A DNA stretch of 38,620 nt from Phaeoceros laevis (taxonomy: Eukaryota; Anthocerotophyta; Anthocerotopsida; Notothyladales). A program made the translations under genes and the position numbers. The stretch spans positions 1-38,620 of the forward strand of contig JBNGIQ010008440.1 in the NCBI GenBank assembly GCA_049999765.1, in the 5' to 3' direction. Below are positions 20,313-35,957 of this stretch, in pieces (position 1 is the first letter of the stretch; each line of letters begins with the position of its first letter). The notes beneath the pieces were generated by a model. The model was not told the DNA's origin. It did not search any database and worked only from the letters and a program-made list of their open reading frames with translations.

Positions 20313-21233
20313 TGGCAACCACCAGTAGAAGGGATTACCATGGTGGAGCTATTTGGTGGCATGACTGCAGGGTTCGAGGCCATCCTCAAGTCTGGTATGC
20401 GAGTTTGCAAGTACATTTACTGTGACAACAGTCACTTGGCAAGGGTTGTCACGGAAGCAAGGATAGTACAACTGCAGGAAGCTTATCCATAGCAGTTTAC
20501 GGCACAAGCCTGAGCGGGAGCATTTACCATGCTACCTCCTAACATCACACTGGTCGAGGAACAACATTTTCAGATGCTACGACCAGTTCACTTGCTTGTG
20601 GTTGGATGGGAATGTCAGGGGTTCTCGCAGGCAGGCACAGGCAAAGGCCTTGAGGATGCCAGGTCAGGTCTTTTTGCAGACCTCGTGCGCATCATTCATT
20701 GGGGTCAAAAGCATTCGCCTAACATGGGGTATATCTTCGAGAACACCCCAGCCCAGTTTGACTCTAGGGAGTCTGTCCAGTGGGACTTTGATATTGTGCA
20801 ACATTTGGTGGGTGCGCCATTACTTTTAGATGCCGTTTAGTGCGGTTCTTTGGCCCATCGCCTGAGGAACTTATGGACAAACCTGGCCCCAACACAGGTC
20901 TTGCAGTTGGCTTTGAGGTACACCATCCGAGACTCTTCCCTCTCGGTATCTCAGATTCTTGATGAGTATACAGTCTACAAGCATGTTCTCAGGTCAGAGA
21001 AAGCTCCTTGGTTCCCAGTCAATCAACCCGGCAAGGCACGAGCTACGTGGCCCACATTGGTGGCCTATCCAGGTTCCCATGCCTTTCGTAGTGAAGGCAT
21101 AGGCATGGTCATGTGTCGTGACAGTGGCAAATGAGAGGCTCCTAGTTCGGAAGAAAGGGAGCATGCGATGGGATTTAAGGTGGGTACTACGGCCCACAGA
21201 AAGCTCAATCATCCTCAACGTAACTCGATCTAA
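20313..21233 (+). pseudogene. C5 cytosine DNA methyltransferase domain inside Gypsy pol
   Basis: Such an enzyme transfers a methyl group from S-adenosylmethionine to cytosine C5. In one frame, without indels, the motifs appear in the canonical order. Motif I: VELFGGMTAGFEAIL, 20343-20387. Motif IV: VVGWECQGFS with catalytic Cys at 20613-20615. Motif VI: FENTP with Glu at 20739-20741. Motif VIII: AHRLRNLWTNL, about 20853-20885. Motif IX: PTLVAYPGSHAF, about 21047-21083. Motif X: EEREHAMGFKVGTT, about 21150-21190. The order excludes the rearranged DRM type. The residue before the catalytic Cys is Glu where most families have Pro, and the ENV motif reads ENT. In-frame stops at 20490, 20511, 20838 and 21132 show this copy is dead. 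It lies in frame after the protease and before RT. I infer that the element methylated its own or host DNA. Confidence 0.88.
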
Positions 21234-21304
21234 AGCAAAGCCATGGATCTGAATTCATTGTCATGGCTTGTTTCTGCTTGTCTCATCTTTCAGATGCTCC
21301 AGGG

Positions 21305-21404
21305 NNNNNNNNNNNNNNNNNNNNNNNNNNNNNNNNNNNNNNNNNNNNNNNNNNNNNNNNNNNNNNNNNNNNNNNNNNNNNNNNNNNNNNNNNNNNNNNN
21401 NNNN
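21305..21404. other. Assembly gap (100 N)
   Basis: Exactly 100 N, so of unknown true size. It lies between the methyltransferase and reverse transcriptase of the Gypsy element and leaves open how much sequence joins them. Confidence 0.97.
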
Positions 21405-22945
21405 CTCCTTGGCTCACAGAGACGTTCTGACTCAGCAGAGGAAGCACCAGGGTTCTATGTGCAAGAGGAGTCTCTGTGCCCAAGTTCACGGCACATGCCA
21501 GTTCAGCAAAATTTGCGTGCTTCTGCTCATTTAGCTGCTGAGGCTGGTGCGGGATATCCTGTCAAACTACAACAGGATGCTTCAACTTTTGCATGGACCA
21601 TGGGGCCCGAGCTAAGATCCGGAGAGCAGGAACAACTTCAGGCCCTATTGACGAAGTATCGCAGGTGTTTTGCATTTTCCATGCGAGAGTTGGGCAAATG
21701 CAATGTGATGAAGTTCAAGTTGAACTTGTCTGATGACACTCCTATCTTCAAAAGACGGCACCGGTTGAGCAAACATGAGTGGGAGCTTGTGGACGCCAGG
21801 TGCAAGGAGTTGTACGAGGCAAGGCTGATCAGACCCTCATCATCTAGCTTTGCTGCAGCCACGGTTCTACCGGCCAAGAAGGACAGTGAAGCACTATGGA
21901 CTGAGAAGCGGATGTGTGGGGATTACCGACCTCTTAATCAGGTTACCCCTCAAGCTGGTATCCCATGCCTACTCCAGACAGTATCGGAGGATCTAAGTAC
22001 TTCTCAATTCTCAACTTGAGACAAGGCTGTAATCAGATACTGTTGGAGGATGAAGACTGCTGCAAGACGGCATTTCATGGTAGCAACTAGTTGTGGGAGT
22101 GGCTTGTCATGCCTTTTGGGCTCAAGAATGTGCCGATGTCTTTCCAAAGGATCATGGACAAAATTCTTGCAGGAGTAGACTTCCTCAAATGCTATGTGGA
22201 TGATGTGCTAGTACACAGCTCCACCTTTGAGGAGCATTTGCATCACTTAGAGGAATTGTTCAAGAGGTTGGACAAAGCTAACATGCGCTGCCATCCAGCG
22301 AAATGTGAATTGGCCATGGACACAGTAGTATGTCTTGGGCATCGGATAATTCCAGATGGGATCATGCCACATGCTGCTAAGGTAGATGCCGTCAACAGGG
22401 TTCAGGTTTCTCAAGACATTCCCAAGTTGCGGGCATTCATTGGCCTTTGCAACTATTACCGAGTGTATGTTCCTGAGTTCAGCAGAGTGGCTAAGCCATT
22501 ATACAACTTGTTAAAAAAGGACGCACTGTGGGTGTAAGATGAGGACTGCCAAGCTGCATTTGACAGTTTGAGGCAGAGCCTCACTGAGAAACCTTTACTG
22601 CGAAGACCTGATTTCAACCAGCCCTTTATTCTCCACACGGACAGGTCAAGGTTAGGCATCGGAGCACTGTTATCCCAACAGGACAGCGGTTGTGAAGAAC
22701 ATGTTGTTGCCTACGCATTCCGTAGTAACAACAAAGCTGAATCAAATTACTCTTCTTATGAAGGGGAGTGTTTAGCTGTTGTGTGGGCAGTGTCTCATTT
22801 TCGTCCGTACTTGTATGGGAAGTTCACGCTGTACACGAACCATCAACCTTTGTGTTGGCTCATGACCAATGACAAGTTGGTCGGTCAACGCCCATTTGAC
22901 CGGCAAGTCATAATGACGGCGGGATGTTTGGACAGATGCTGACAC
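21405..22945 (+). pseudogene. Gypsy reverse transcriptase and RNase H
   Basis: It copies element RNA to DNA and degrades the RNA template. The frame starting after the gap reads the RT approach (CFAFSMRELGKCNVMKFKLN, then RRHRLSKHEWE) and the RT N-terminus (LPAKKD, CGDYRPLNQVTP). A slip near 21960 moves to the next frame for PMPTPD, MPFGLKNVPMSFQRIMD and YVDDVLVHS (catalytic DD at 22199-22204). The first catalytic Asp is replaced: the motif reads ILNLRQG, Asn codon 22013-22015. Stops lie near 22088 and 22535. RNase H has ILHTDRSRLGIGALLSQ and YEGECLAVVWAV, and ends near 22942. The order and motifs are typical Ty3/Gypsy; the copy cannot be active. Confidence 0.9.
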
Positions 22946-23370
22946 CATGCAGTACTTGCAACAGGGGACTTATCTAGAGGATAGCACTCCTGCACAGCGG
23001 GACAAGATTCAGCAGAGGTCTAAACGGTATTCTTGGAGAGTTGACCACTTGGTGAGGTTGTTGCCTGAAGGAGAATGTGTTGTGCCGGTCATACAGGATA
23101 GGCCAGCCCTTATGCAACAGGTCCATGCTGAACTTGGCCATTTCGGGGTCTAACTCACATATAGCATGTTAGCTCCTCACTACCACTAGGTAGGTATGTA
23201 TACTCAGGTCAGGGAGGCGATAACACGGTGTGCTGCTTGCGACCGGGTCAAGTCACTATTCGGTGATCGCTCTTCCAAATTGCACCCTCTCCCAATTCAA
23301 GGGTTGTTTTACCGATGGTCTTGTGATTTAGCGGGAGTGTCCAAGCGACCCAAAGGGAATACCGAGTCCC
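22946..23370 (+). pseudogene. Gypsy integrase, N-terminal part
   Basis: The frames read the linker (from about 22947) and the HHCC zinc finger (HAELGHFG, then CAACDRVK), with stops at about 23151 and 23190 between them. The core entry follows (LHPLPIQGLFYRWSCDLAG), which holds the first catalytic Asp. The remaining two acidic residues are missing: similarity changes to minus-strand LINE sequence at about 23370. The integrase is therefore truncated. Confidence 0.8.
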
Positions 23371-23575
23371 TACTCGTAATGTCTCCCACTACTGTCTCTT
23401 GGTTAGAGCCTTCTGGCCGGCATTCTCGGGAACTTCAAGAAGAATGAACTTCTCTATAAAGAGTGCAGATTGCCCCAGGGCGCCCTTGGCCAGGCCAAGC
23501 ACACACTGCCACACCCTCCTGGCCTCTCTTCAGCGGAACAGCACGTGCTCCCTTCTATCAAATGTCACTCTCCTG
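23370..23575 (-). mobile_element. LINE ORF2 fragment (zf-RVT region)
   Basis: On the minus strand this reads EHVLFR, a stop in place of the finger's last Cys, REARRVWQ, then GLAKGALGQSALFIEKFILL and, after a stop, WETLRVGTRYSLWVAW. The ORF2 tail of the 9.8-18.5 kb LINE has the same order (EHVLFRCREARRVWQ, FSESFILLGVP, WWETMRARCLHALWVGW). It is a diverged relative, truncated at both ends. No poly-A or target duplication is visible. Confidence 0.8.
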
Positions 23576-24300
23576 CTTGTCCCGTGCGAGACACGAGGTG
23601 GGCGAGTAGAAAACCTGCCACGAGCGAAGCCTCCTGTTGAGCCTGCTGGAGATCTTTCATGTACCCGTGCCTCCAGGGTTTCCGGACGGGTTTGTCCTGC
23701 ATCCACAAAACCCGCACTCCCCTCCATTCCCATAGCCTCGGGCCTGCCCACCTCTCCCATGCCCACGACTTCCCCCTTGGCAAGCTCCATGCAAAGCAGT
23801 AGAGGCCAAGGGAGAAAATACACGTGGCACCCAAATCTAACCTGGCCTCCAAACACGTGGCACTTGCCAAGGTCTCGCCCGTTCCTCAGGCCAGGGTGAA
23901 GGCCCGTGACACCAGCAGCTGGGCCCAAGCCAGGGCCAAGGCCCGTGACAGCTAGGCCAGGGACAAGGCTAGGCGCGTGGTAGCAGGGCCAACTCTAGGC
24001 ACGGGGCCCACGACAGCCGGGTCGCCCGAGCCTTTTCCTTCTTAGGCCAGTTGCCCGAGCCTTTCCCTACTCGCGCCTGCCACTTTTCGACGAGCTGGCA
24101 ATTAGCAAATCCTTCACATCCGTCCGATGCTTGTCTTTGTCGGCTTGCAATACCTGTGAGTGATCCGGGTGCACTAGTGAGCCTAGCAATGCTTTAGGAA
24201 TTCTTAGAGAAGATTGCGGAACGGGCAACGGGGTGTGCTGGACTCTTGCAAACTAAAGAACAAGTGAGGTGTGTGAATTTACAGCGACCAATGCAGGCCT
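23575..24300. other. GC-rich intergenic stretch with short repeats
   Basis: No gene is recognised. Around 23880-24000 a GCCAGGGCCAAGGCCCGTGACA-like string recurs imperfectly three or four times. GCCCGAGCCTTTCC-like strings occur twice near 24030 and 24050. Long proline-rich frames here reflect base composition. Confidence 0.4.
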
Positions 24301-24990
24301 CACAATTCTATGGCCGTGCTATAATCGTGCAATCGAAATCCTCCGCTCCAAACAAGTGTCACCATGTTGCTGCTCCCACTCCACATCCTCTGAAAAAGCC
24401 CGTGATGAAAAAGCAGCCACAATTCCTTCCTCCCTGGAAATGTGAGTAGCACATCGACCAGTTGTTGGCCACACCATGGTGACTTCTGCAACCTGCCGGG
24501 CAGCTGTTCCCCTTCGAATGGGAAGCTTGGGCTTAGGACCAGTAGCAGTAGTTGAGCGTCACAATGCAACCTTGGTCCAATTTTCACCATGATCGTCTGC
24601 AATAGCACTAGGGGCCTCTTTCACAAGCAGGCCCTCCTTCACATCCGTCACACGTGGGCCATCCTTCACAAGTCGCTCCATTGGGCCCACGCTGTGAGCG
24701 AGCTGAGTAGATAGAGACCTCATGGCAACGCCACCTGCGGCAAGTGGCACTAGTGTAAGAGGTGTTCGTATGCTAATCCAGCCACTGCCAGGTTGGACCA
24801 CTCTGGGAGATCGGGCAAAAAGCCTGAAACGCTTGTGATCCGGAGAAGCCACGCCAGGTGACAATTCCTCTACCTCCACCTGGATTGGATTCCTAGCATG
24901 CGGTCTAGCAGGAGATATTAAAGCACCAACATAGGTGAGTGTAGATTTCTTACCGCCAAGAGAGTTGGCAAAGTTGGCAAAGTCACACCC
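24300..24990 (-). pseudogene. Decayed minus-strand ORF, unrecognised
   Basis: One minus-strand frame stays protein-like from just after a stop near 24990 down to about 24300. It is broken by a stop at 24559 and another near 24320. Pieces include FANFANSLGGKKSTLTYVGA, then KRFRLFARSPRVVQPGSGW, then MERLVKDGPRV and, after the stop, PKPKLPIRRGTAARQV. The long open frame starts with GTG, with no good ATG. It could be a remnant of a LINE ORF1-type or other transposon protein, but I see no zinc knuckle or other diagnostic motif. Confidence 0.3.
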
Positions 24991-24999
24991 TTGGGCTTA

Positions 25000-26290
25000 G
25001 GCTGAGCCAATTAAAATGGCGCATCACACAGTTTCACAATCATGGCCACTTCTATTTCTGAAGCACCGCTACTTTCGCCCAATCTTCCATGAGTGCAAGA
25101 TCTCCGATGCTGAGAGTGGAGGCCATAGCTGGATAGCGCTTCATGAAATGAGGGGAGGTGGAAAGATTCTCATGATACTGAGAGGGAGGGAGGGAGGGAG
25201 CTCCAACCCACCAAAATATCTCCCAAACCCACCGGTGTCGAAGCTCAATAAGAAGCCACAAGGAGGCATGGAAGACAAAGTAACTTTTTGGATCTGAAGT
25301 TCAATCTCGGGTTAGGGAGGAAATTAACTATGAGTTAGTTCTTGGGTTAACCTTCCAGGTGAACTTTTTTGTACTATATGAAGTTAATTATGACAAATCT
25401 AGACGGCTGGAATGCTGAGACCACGGGGAATCTGGTTGTACCATTTTTAAACTTTTTTTAAGTTCATCTTGGATACAGTCTTAACCCATGTCCCAAGTAA
25501 CCATTTTTCGTCAATTCGGCCAAAAAGGATTAAGGCCTCTGCCAAATCTGCACGCACAAAGATTTTCCTAACGCCACATGCTAATCATGGATTAAGCAAT
25601 GGTTCGCAAATGAATCGATCCCAAGGATTTGGCTAAAGCCAAAGTCAAACAAGGTGGAAAAATTCCACAAGGGGCTTTGGCCCTTTGGCTGCACGAAAAG
25701 TGTATGTGGATACTGTCTAACATATTTGGTTAGGAAGTATACCAGCATACAGAATACGATATATAAGAGTTTAAACTAAATATATAGTAGATGGATAGTA
25801 AACGAATTATAATATCATAATCAGTGAGGAATTAATATGCTTTGAATTTTAAAATCTACTTTCATATACTATTCTATATTGTTAGCTACTTTTATGTGCT
25901 TTTATTTACTATCCATACCTATTATTCACTATTATTCACCATTATTTACTTTTATCTAGTTTTAGCTTTAACTCAACCATAGTTTAGATCTGGGTTGAGA
26001 ATTTTAAAACATCGACCCCGTGCCGAAACCTGTTCCTAACACTATGGACCATCTTGGATGCAGCTCACACGAAAAAGCTATCTATGTAACGCGTTCCGAA
26101 ATCGGAACGTGTTCCCGTCCGACATAAACATCGTGTGAATTTTTGTGAAACCACCCTAAATACATAAGTAAATAGGGGCAGTTTGCTGCGTGGGTTACCG
26201 GAGGGTCGTGCTTTCTAACCTCGGTCCACCAGGATACACGCTTCAGGGTTGGGAGAAGGGGAAATGACATTATTCTGCTGCGAAGACTAA
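25000..26290. other. Intergenic stretch, AT-rich in the middle
   Basis: No gene is recognised. A GGGA tetranucleotide tract lies near 25185. From about 25730 to 25990 the sequence is strongly AT-rich, with a 12-base inverted pair (ATGGATAGTAAA at about 25792 and TTTACTATCCAT at about 25905). This might be a decayed non-autonomous element, but no terminal repeats or target duplication were found. Confidence 0.4.
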
Positions 26291-26534
26291 ACCGAGTGCG
26301 GTCACAGGACTCCGCGGTTACAGACTTCCCATCAGCGGAAGGCTGTACAAGAATGCGCCTGGATCAAAAAGGTGACCAGGATAAAGTTCCCGGTCTTGGA
26401 AACCGCATCAATGACCCGACATTGCCACTAGCATGCGGACTCGTGACGAGGTTCTACTTTTGCAGTTGTCCAATTTTCATCTCGTCCTACTTCTGGCTCC
26501 GCACTTTGAATAACTCAGCAGCGAGTTTTGAGTC
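26291..26534 (+). promoter_or_regulatory. Presumed 5' UTR and proximal promoter of the NDR kinase gene
   Basis: The sequence directly upstream of the kinase ATG. An in-frame TGA at 26529-26531 supports 26535 as the start unless an upstream intron exists. No clear TATA box was found close by. An 18-base palindrome (CGTTCCGA, AA, TCGGAACG) lies at 26092-26109, further upstream. Confidence 0.35.
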
Positions 26535-32246
<5,712 letters not shown>

Positions 32247-32722
32247 CGTAGGCCTACAGGTCGAAGGGCTTTGCACAATAACTAGGTCGGAGGTTTGCCG
32301 ATGAATTTTGGAAGTATGCATGTTGATGAGAATGTGAGACTCCTGTTCTTTTTCTATGCTCATTTTTTACCAATGAGTAATGGAACTACAATCATAGATA
32401 CTATGCAAATGATTCACACTTTATGGCTTTTGGTAACGGGGTTGAACACTGCCAACTACAAATATAGGGGCCATGTATGTGTGTAATGTGTGAAGTACTG
32501 AAACAACTTCTTGGCATTTGCAAGACAGAAGGGTTATATTCTTACCTCTTCAATTGTTCTGAGCAGATACTCTTGGAGTAGAGACAAGTGCCATTTACTT
32601 TCCAGGTCTGCCTCTCGAAGTATGTGTCTCAAGCGAACAGAAGTTGAAGTACCAGTACTGCAAGGATACATGCAGCAAGTTAGAGCAGAAGATTCCTAGT
32701 TTGATCCCTGACCAGCTTAACA

Positions 32723-32728
32723 AATAAA
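32723..32728 (+). terminator. Candidate polyadenylation signal of the NDR gene
   Basis: AATAAA about 480 bases after the stop codon. A second AATAAA lies at 33120-33125. Which is used cannot be told from sequence. Confidence 0.35.
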
Positions 32729-32749
32729 GCAACAGGAGTGTCCAAGGTC

Positions 32750-34290
32750 TCTTAAGAGCATCGGCAGGAAGTGTCACGAAGGTCTTCTAACAGCAAAATA
32801 CTGTAGGATAAGCCTGCTGGTGAGACGAAAAGCCCTCCACCCGTGCTGATTAGCATATCAAACGTCCAGAAAGGGGATAGGCGGAATCGTAAAACTGATT
32901 TGTGGGTCATTGTGCTTTCAGGGGCAGATGTGGGAGGCAACTTGACTTAAACAGAGGTAGCCGGAGGCGACCAGAGCTGGGTAGAGTTTGAATGCGTCGG
33001 AGAAGCTAGAGTATTAGGGAGGCAGGTTCCGCTTGTGTAGGTATTTTAGCGCAAGGTTTTGTTTTGAGTCTGTCTGACGGCTAGGGTTGCTGACGTTGGA
33101 ACAAAGGTGTTCTTGCACGAATAAAAGGGGTCTTCCACGTTTTGCACCTTCACTAACCGAGCCTTGTATGGATGCGTGTCCCGTGTTTTCCTCTATGCAA
33201 CAACACCTAATTGAGAGAAATTGGGCTTAATTGGCGTTGAGAAAGGCTAGAGAAGTGGTTGGTTACCTCTAGCAGCCGGCTAGCACCGGCATCCCCTTCC
33301 ATGACTTGTACCTGTGATTAGCTCATCCCCACTAGGAGATAGGCCAAGGTAACCTAGGCCGCCGTTATCAACGCCAGCCTCAAGGGGGTTCGTTGCGGCG
33401 GCTGAAGGTCCTCGTACGAGTAATGGTTACGGCTTGAGCCGTTGGAGATGTTTGGTCGGTGGACGATTGGACGGTGTATATGGTTACCACTTCAGCCGCC
33501 AGAAATAAACATATATTGCCAAAAAAGAAAATTTAGGGTTTTTGCTCAAATTTGTGGCGTGCTGACAACCTCGCCGTGATGAAAGGCACTGGCACACAGT
33601 TAAGGCTGTAGGAATGGTAATTTAGTTTATAGGCATTTAAGATAGGCTATGCAGTAGCCTGTCTGGACGGACATCTATCCGGTTGTAAAGGGCCTTAAAA
33701 GGGCCGGATAGCAAATGCCAAATGGCTTCCTTCGACAAGTTGCCCGGCGTCGGGCATGGCAGCCCGACGGCCAGATTCCCGCTCCATGCTCGTTTGCCTT
33801 GCGTGCTGAATGTGAGTAGGGCACCGGCAGCCTCATGAGCTTGAAGCCAGGTCGAGGAGTCTCTGGAGGTATTTGAGCTCCAACCTTGACGAGTGGAAAG
33901 GCGGTCATGGTTGTATCGCAGGTGTCCTTCCTTTTTTTGAGCACTGATTGTCTACTTTATATATCCTACTCACTTAATTCAGGGGTAGTTTACAAGCATG
34001 AAATAGTAGTCGGGCTTTCTAGCAGGTCTCACGACCCTTACTAAACTGCCAACTAATTCCCTACCAGCTAGCATACTTAGAGATGCTAACCAGGATGGTC
34101 TTCTGATCCACTCCCTTCAAGGTGTGCCTCTAATTCTTAACCCTTCCTAACGACGATCGTGCCTAGCCTCCCTACTCGGGTGGCAGTTTTGCGGCTAGGT
34201 CCGGGGTACCCCACCCCACGTTGTCTCCCGCCAAGCGAGGGGGGCGTTGAAACACTAGAACAATAGTGCAACGCATCCCCCAACCCCAAT
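32750..34290. other. Non-coding stretch downstream of the NDR gene
   Basis: No gene or transposon protein is recognised on either strand. Short frames near 33675-33944 show no family resemblance. Confidence 0.4.
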
Positions 34291-34500
34291 CTCCGGAGGG
34301 GAATGGGGCGCGTTGACCGCCAGACGCGCAACCCACCATGTGCGGCCCGCCTGCACCTACCTGGCGCAGCCTGACCGCCTGGCACGCGGTGCCACCTGGT
34401 CGCATGGCCCGTCTGACGCAAGGCCCACATCGTCGCACAGCCGCCAGACACGTGGCCCGCCTGGCGCACGGCCCCACAGTCCATATCCGTTCTGCCAGCC
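34290..34500 (+). repeat. GC-rich degenerate short-period repeat
   Basis: CGCCTGGCGCA-GGCC-like strings recur with a period of roughly 16-20 bases (for example 34361, 34376, 34393, 34409, 34440, 34456). The long frames on both strands here come from this repeat and are not called as genes. Confidence 0.45.
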
Positions 34501-34559
34501 ATGCTAGTTTCGAGCTCACTGCTAGGGGGATGAGGTATCAAGTGTTTTCATTTTCCAGG

Positions 34560-34827
34560 GGATTTTTAGCAGTGCCCTCGACACAGGTGGATCATGGACC
34601 TGATCGTGGGTCAGCAAGCAATGCCTCTACACATCAGTGGATCTTTGGGCACAGCTTGAAGGCATCAGAAAAGCAACTCTTACATCAGCTTTTACTAAAG
34701 TATTCTGACTGCTTTGCGTTTCACATGTCTAAGTTGGGTAAGTGTAGCATTTTACGATTCAGGTTGCATGTTAGCAACTCAAACCTATATGGAGGAAGTG
34801 CACCACTTGAGTAAGGCACAATGAGAA
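34560..34827 (+). mobile_element. Second, diverged Gypsy pol fragment (just before RT)
   Basis: The plus-strand frame reads KASEKQLLHQLLLKYSDCFA, then MSKLGKCSILRFRLHV. This matches the region before RT in the element at 21.6 kb (SGEQEQLQALLTKYRRCFAF, then RELGKCNVMKFKLNL). After a one-base slip, HHLSKAQ corresponds to HRLSKHE. It ends abruptly at the T10 tract at 34828. It belongs to a related but different subfamily. Nothing tells whether this copy also had a methyltransferase, because the part upstream is unlike Gypsy. Confidence 0.8.
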
Positions 34828-35645
34828 TTTTTTTTTTGGGTCTAATCGGCGCCTTTTCATTATAAATACATTTTACCATTTTACAAAGTCTTTTGAATTT
34901 CTGAATTGCTAACAAGAAAGAATACCTCTCCGCTAGCAAACAACACGACAAAACCCCTCTCCTTTTGCTGCAGGTACTAAAAATTCAATTACGCTCCTAT
35001 CTTGCAGCAAAGCATGACGCGTGTCGCCTTTTACTTCCCTGCCTTCTTCATTACTTCGCCCTCACAAGCTCCCGACATCTTGTGTCTCCAGGTCAAGCTT
35101 GCTCGCCGCTCTGTTCCCTGCGTGCGCCATCATCAACCTCGCCGCTGCTTACTTGCTTGTTCTCCAGGTGGATTCGTGCCGCGCAGATTCTTTCCAGCTT
35201 TCGTTCATATGCAATGTTCATCTCCTACGCTTCGTTTGCAGGAGGGGAAGACTGCAGGAACTCCAGGATGCGCACAATCTTGATTAGCTCCCTATCTCTA
35301 AGGTCCAGAAGAGCTTGCCGCTTCTCCATGCTGGTGACAGGGGACACCACATTCTCCGCCACTAGACCTTCACCTCCAAACAAGACTCCCCACCATTGAT
35401 CCTGCAGTTCGCTGTGTCTCAGATGCAAAGGTGGCAGCTTCGTTCCCTGGTTGTCATCTACCCAGGCGCTGGTGTCATCACAAAATCGATTCAAGCATAA
35501 TCTTGCTCTTCCCTGCTCCTCGTTGCGACATGGTGTCTCTCCGCCAACCTCTTGGGACAGTACCGATTCGCCTTCTCCAAATCGCTGTAGCACAGTGAGT
35601 CTCTTGTGTCCTTGCCTGGCCTCTCCCTCTCTTTATCCTTGCCAT
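34828..35645 (-). mobile_element. LINE 3' fragment with C-terminal ORF2 region and poly-A
   Basis: T10 at 34828-34837 marks a poly-A tail on the minus strand, as in the first LINE. The minus frame 35225-35593 reads SAWVDDNQGTKLPPLHL, then LQDQWWGVLFGGEGLVAENV, resembling the unrecognised ORF2 C-terminus of the 9.8-kb LINE (THWWHCEYRNRGLMARED). Its 5' limit is unclear. It could be the tail of the LINE sequence that continues to 38530, or a separate truncated copy, because a second T12 tract occurs at 35655. Confidence 0.65.
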
Positions 35646-35957
35646 TTTGCTTCGTTTTTTTTTTTTAGTGAACTCCGGCACATTTTCTATTAGTACATCT
35701 TTTTACATCACTCCTTTTGGAGTGAAACTACTGCTTGATAAGGCCAACTACGTAGTATTTTGCCTAAGACTATCGCGTAGCACATTATTACCCACAGCTC
35801 CAAAGTATCTTAGTTAGTTCCCAGCTTGTAGTAAACGTCGCCACGCGTCCACTTCTTCGCTCTCCGGCCTCACATGCATTAACGTTGAGCCCTCCCGGTC
35901 CTTCGTTTCTCACGGCTTGCCTGTCATTATGCAGGTTTCCTAATTTGGGTCTTTGCT

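Larger units (their letters stand above)
19722..23370 (+). mobile_element. Decayed Ty3/Gypsy retrotransposon with an embedded DNA methyltransferase
   Basis: Plus-strand order: retropepsin C-terminus (19722-20040), spacer, C5 DNA methyltransferase (20313-21233), a 100-N gap, reverse transcriptase (about 21580-22400), RNase H (about 22620-22880), integrase zinc finger (about 23125-23245), and the first part of the integrase core (to about 23370). RT before integrase is the Gypsy order. Protease, methyltransferase and the start of RT are all in the same frame (the last across a gap of unknown size). Gag is missing behind the gap. The 3' end is lost at the junction with a LINE fragment. No LTR was identified. 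Stops and at least one frameshift make this copy inactive. Confidence 0.92.

Noticed and set aside
20490-22537. All nonsense codons in Gypsy and Copia are compatible with C-to-T change, suggesting methylation-driven decay
   Set aside because: Any stop codon can arise by C-to-T from CAA, CAG or CGA, so this carries no evidence without aligned sibling copies.
34137-34541. Frames of 115-158 codons on both strands near 34.3 kb
   Set aside because: They arise from a short-period GC-rich repeat; only the Gypsy-like part after about 34560 has a family match.
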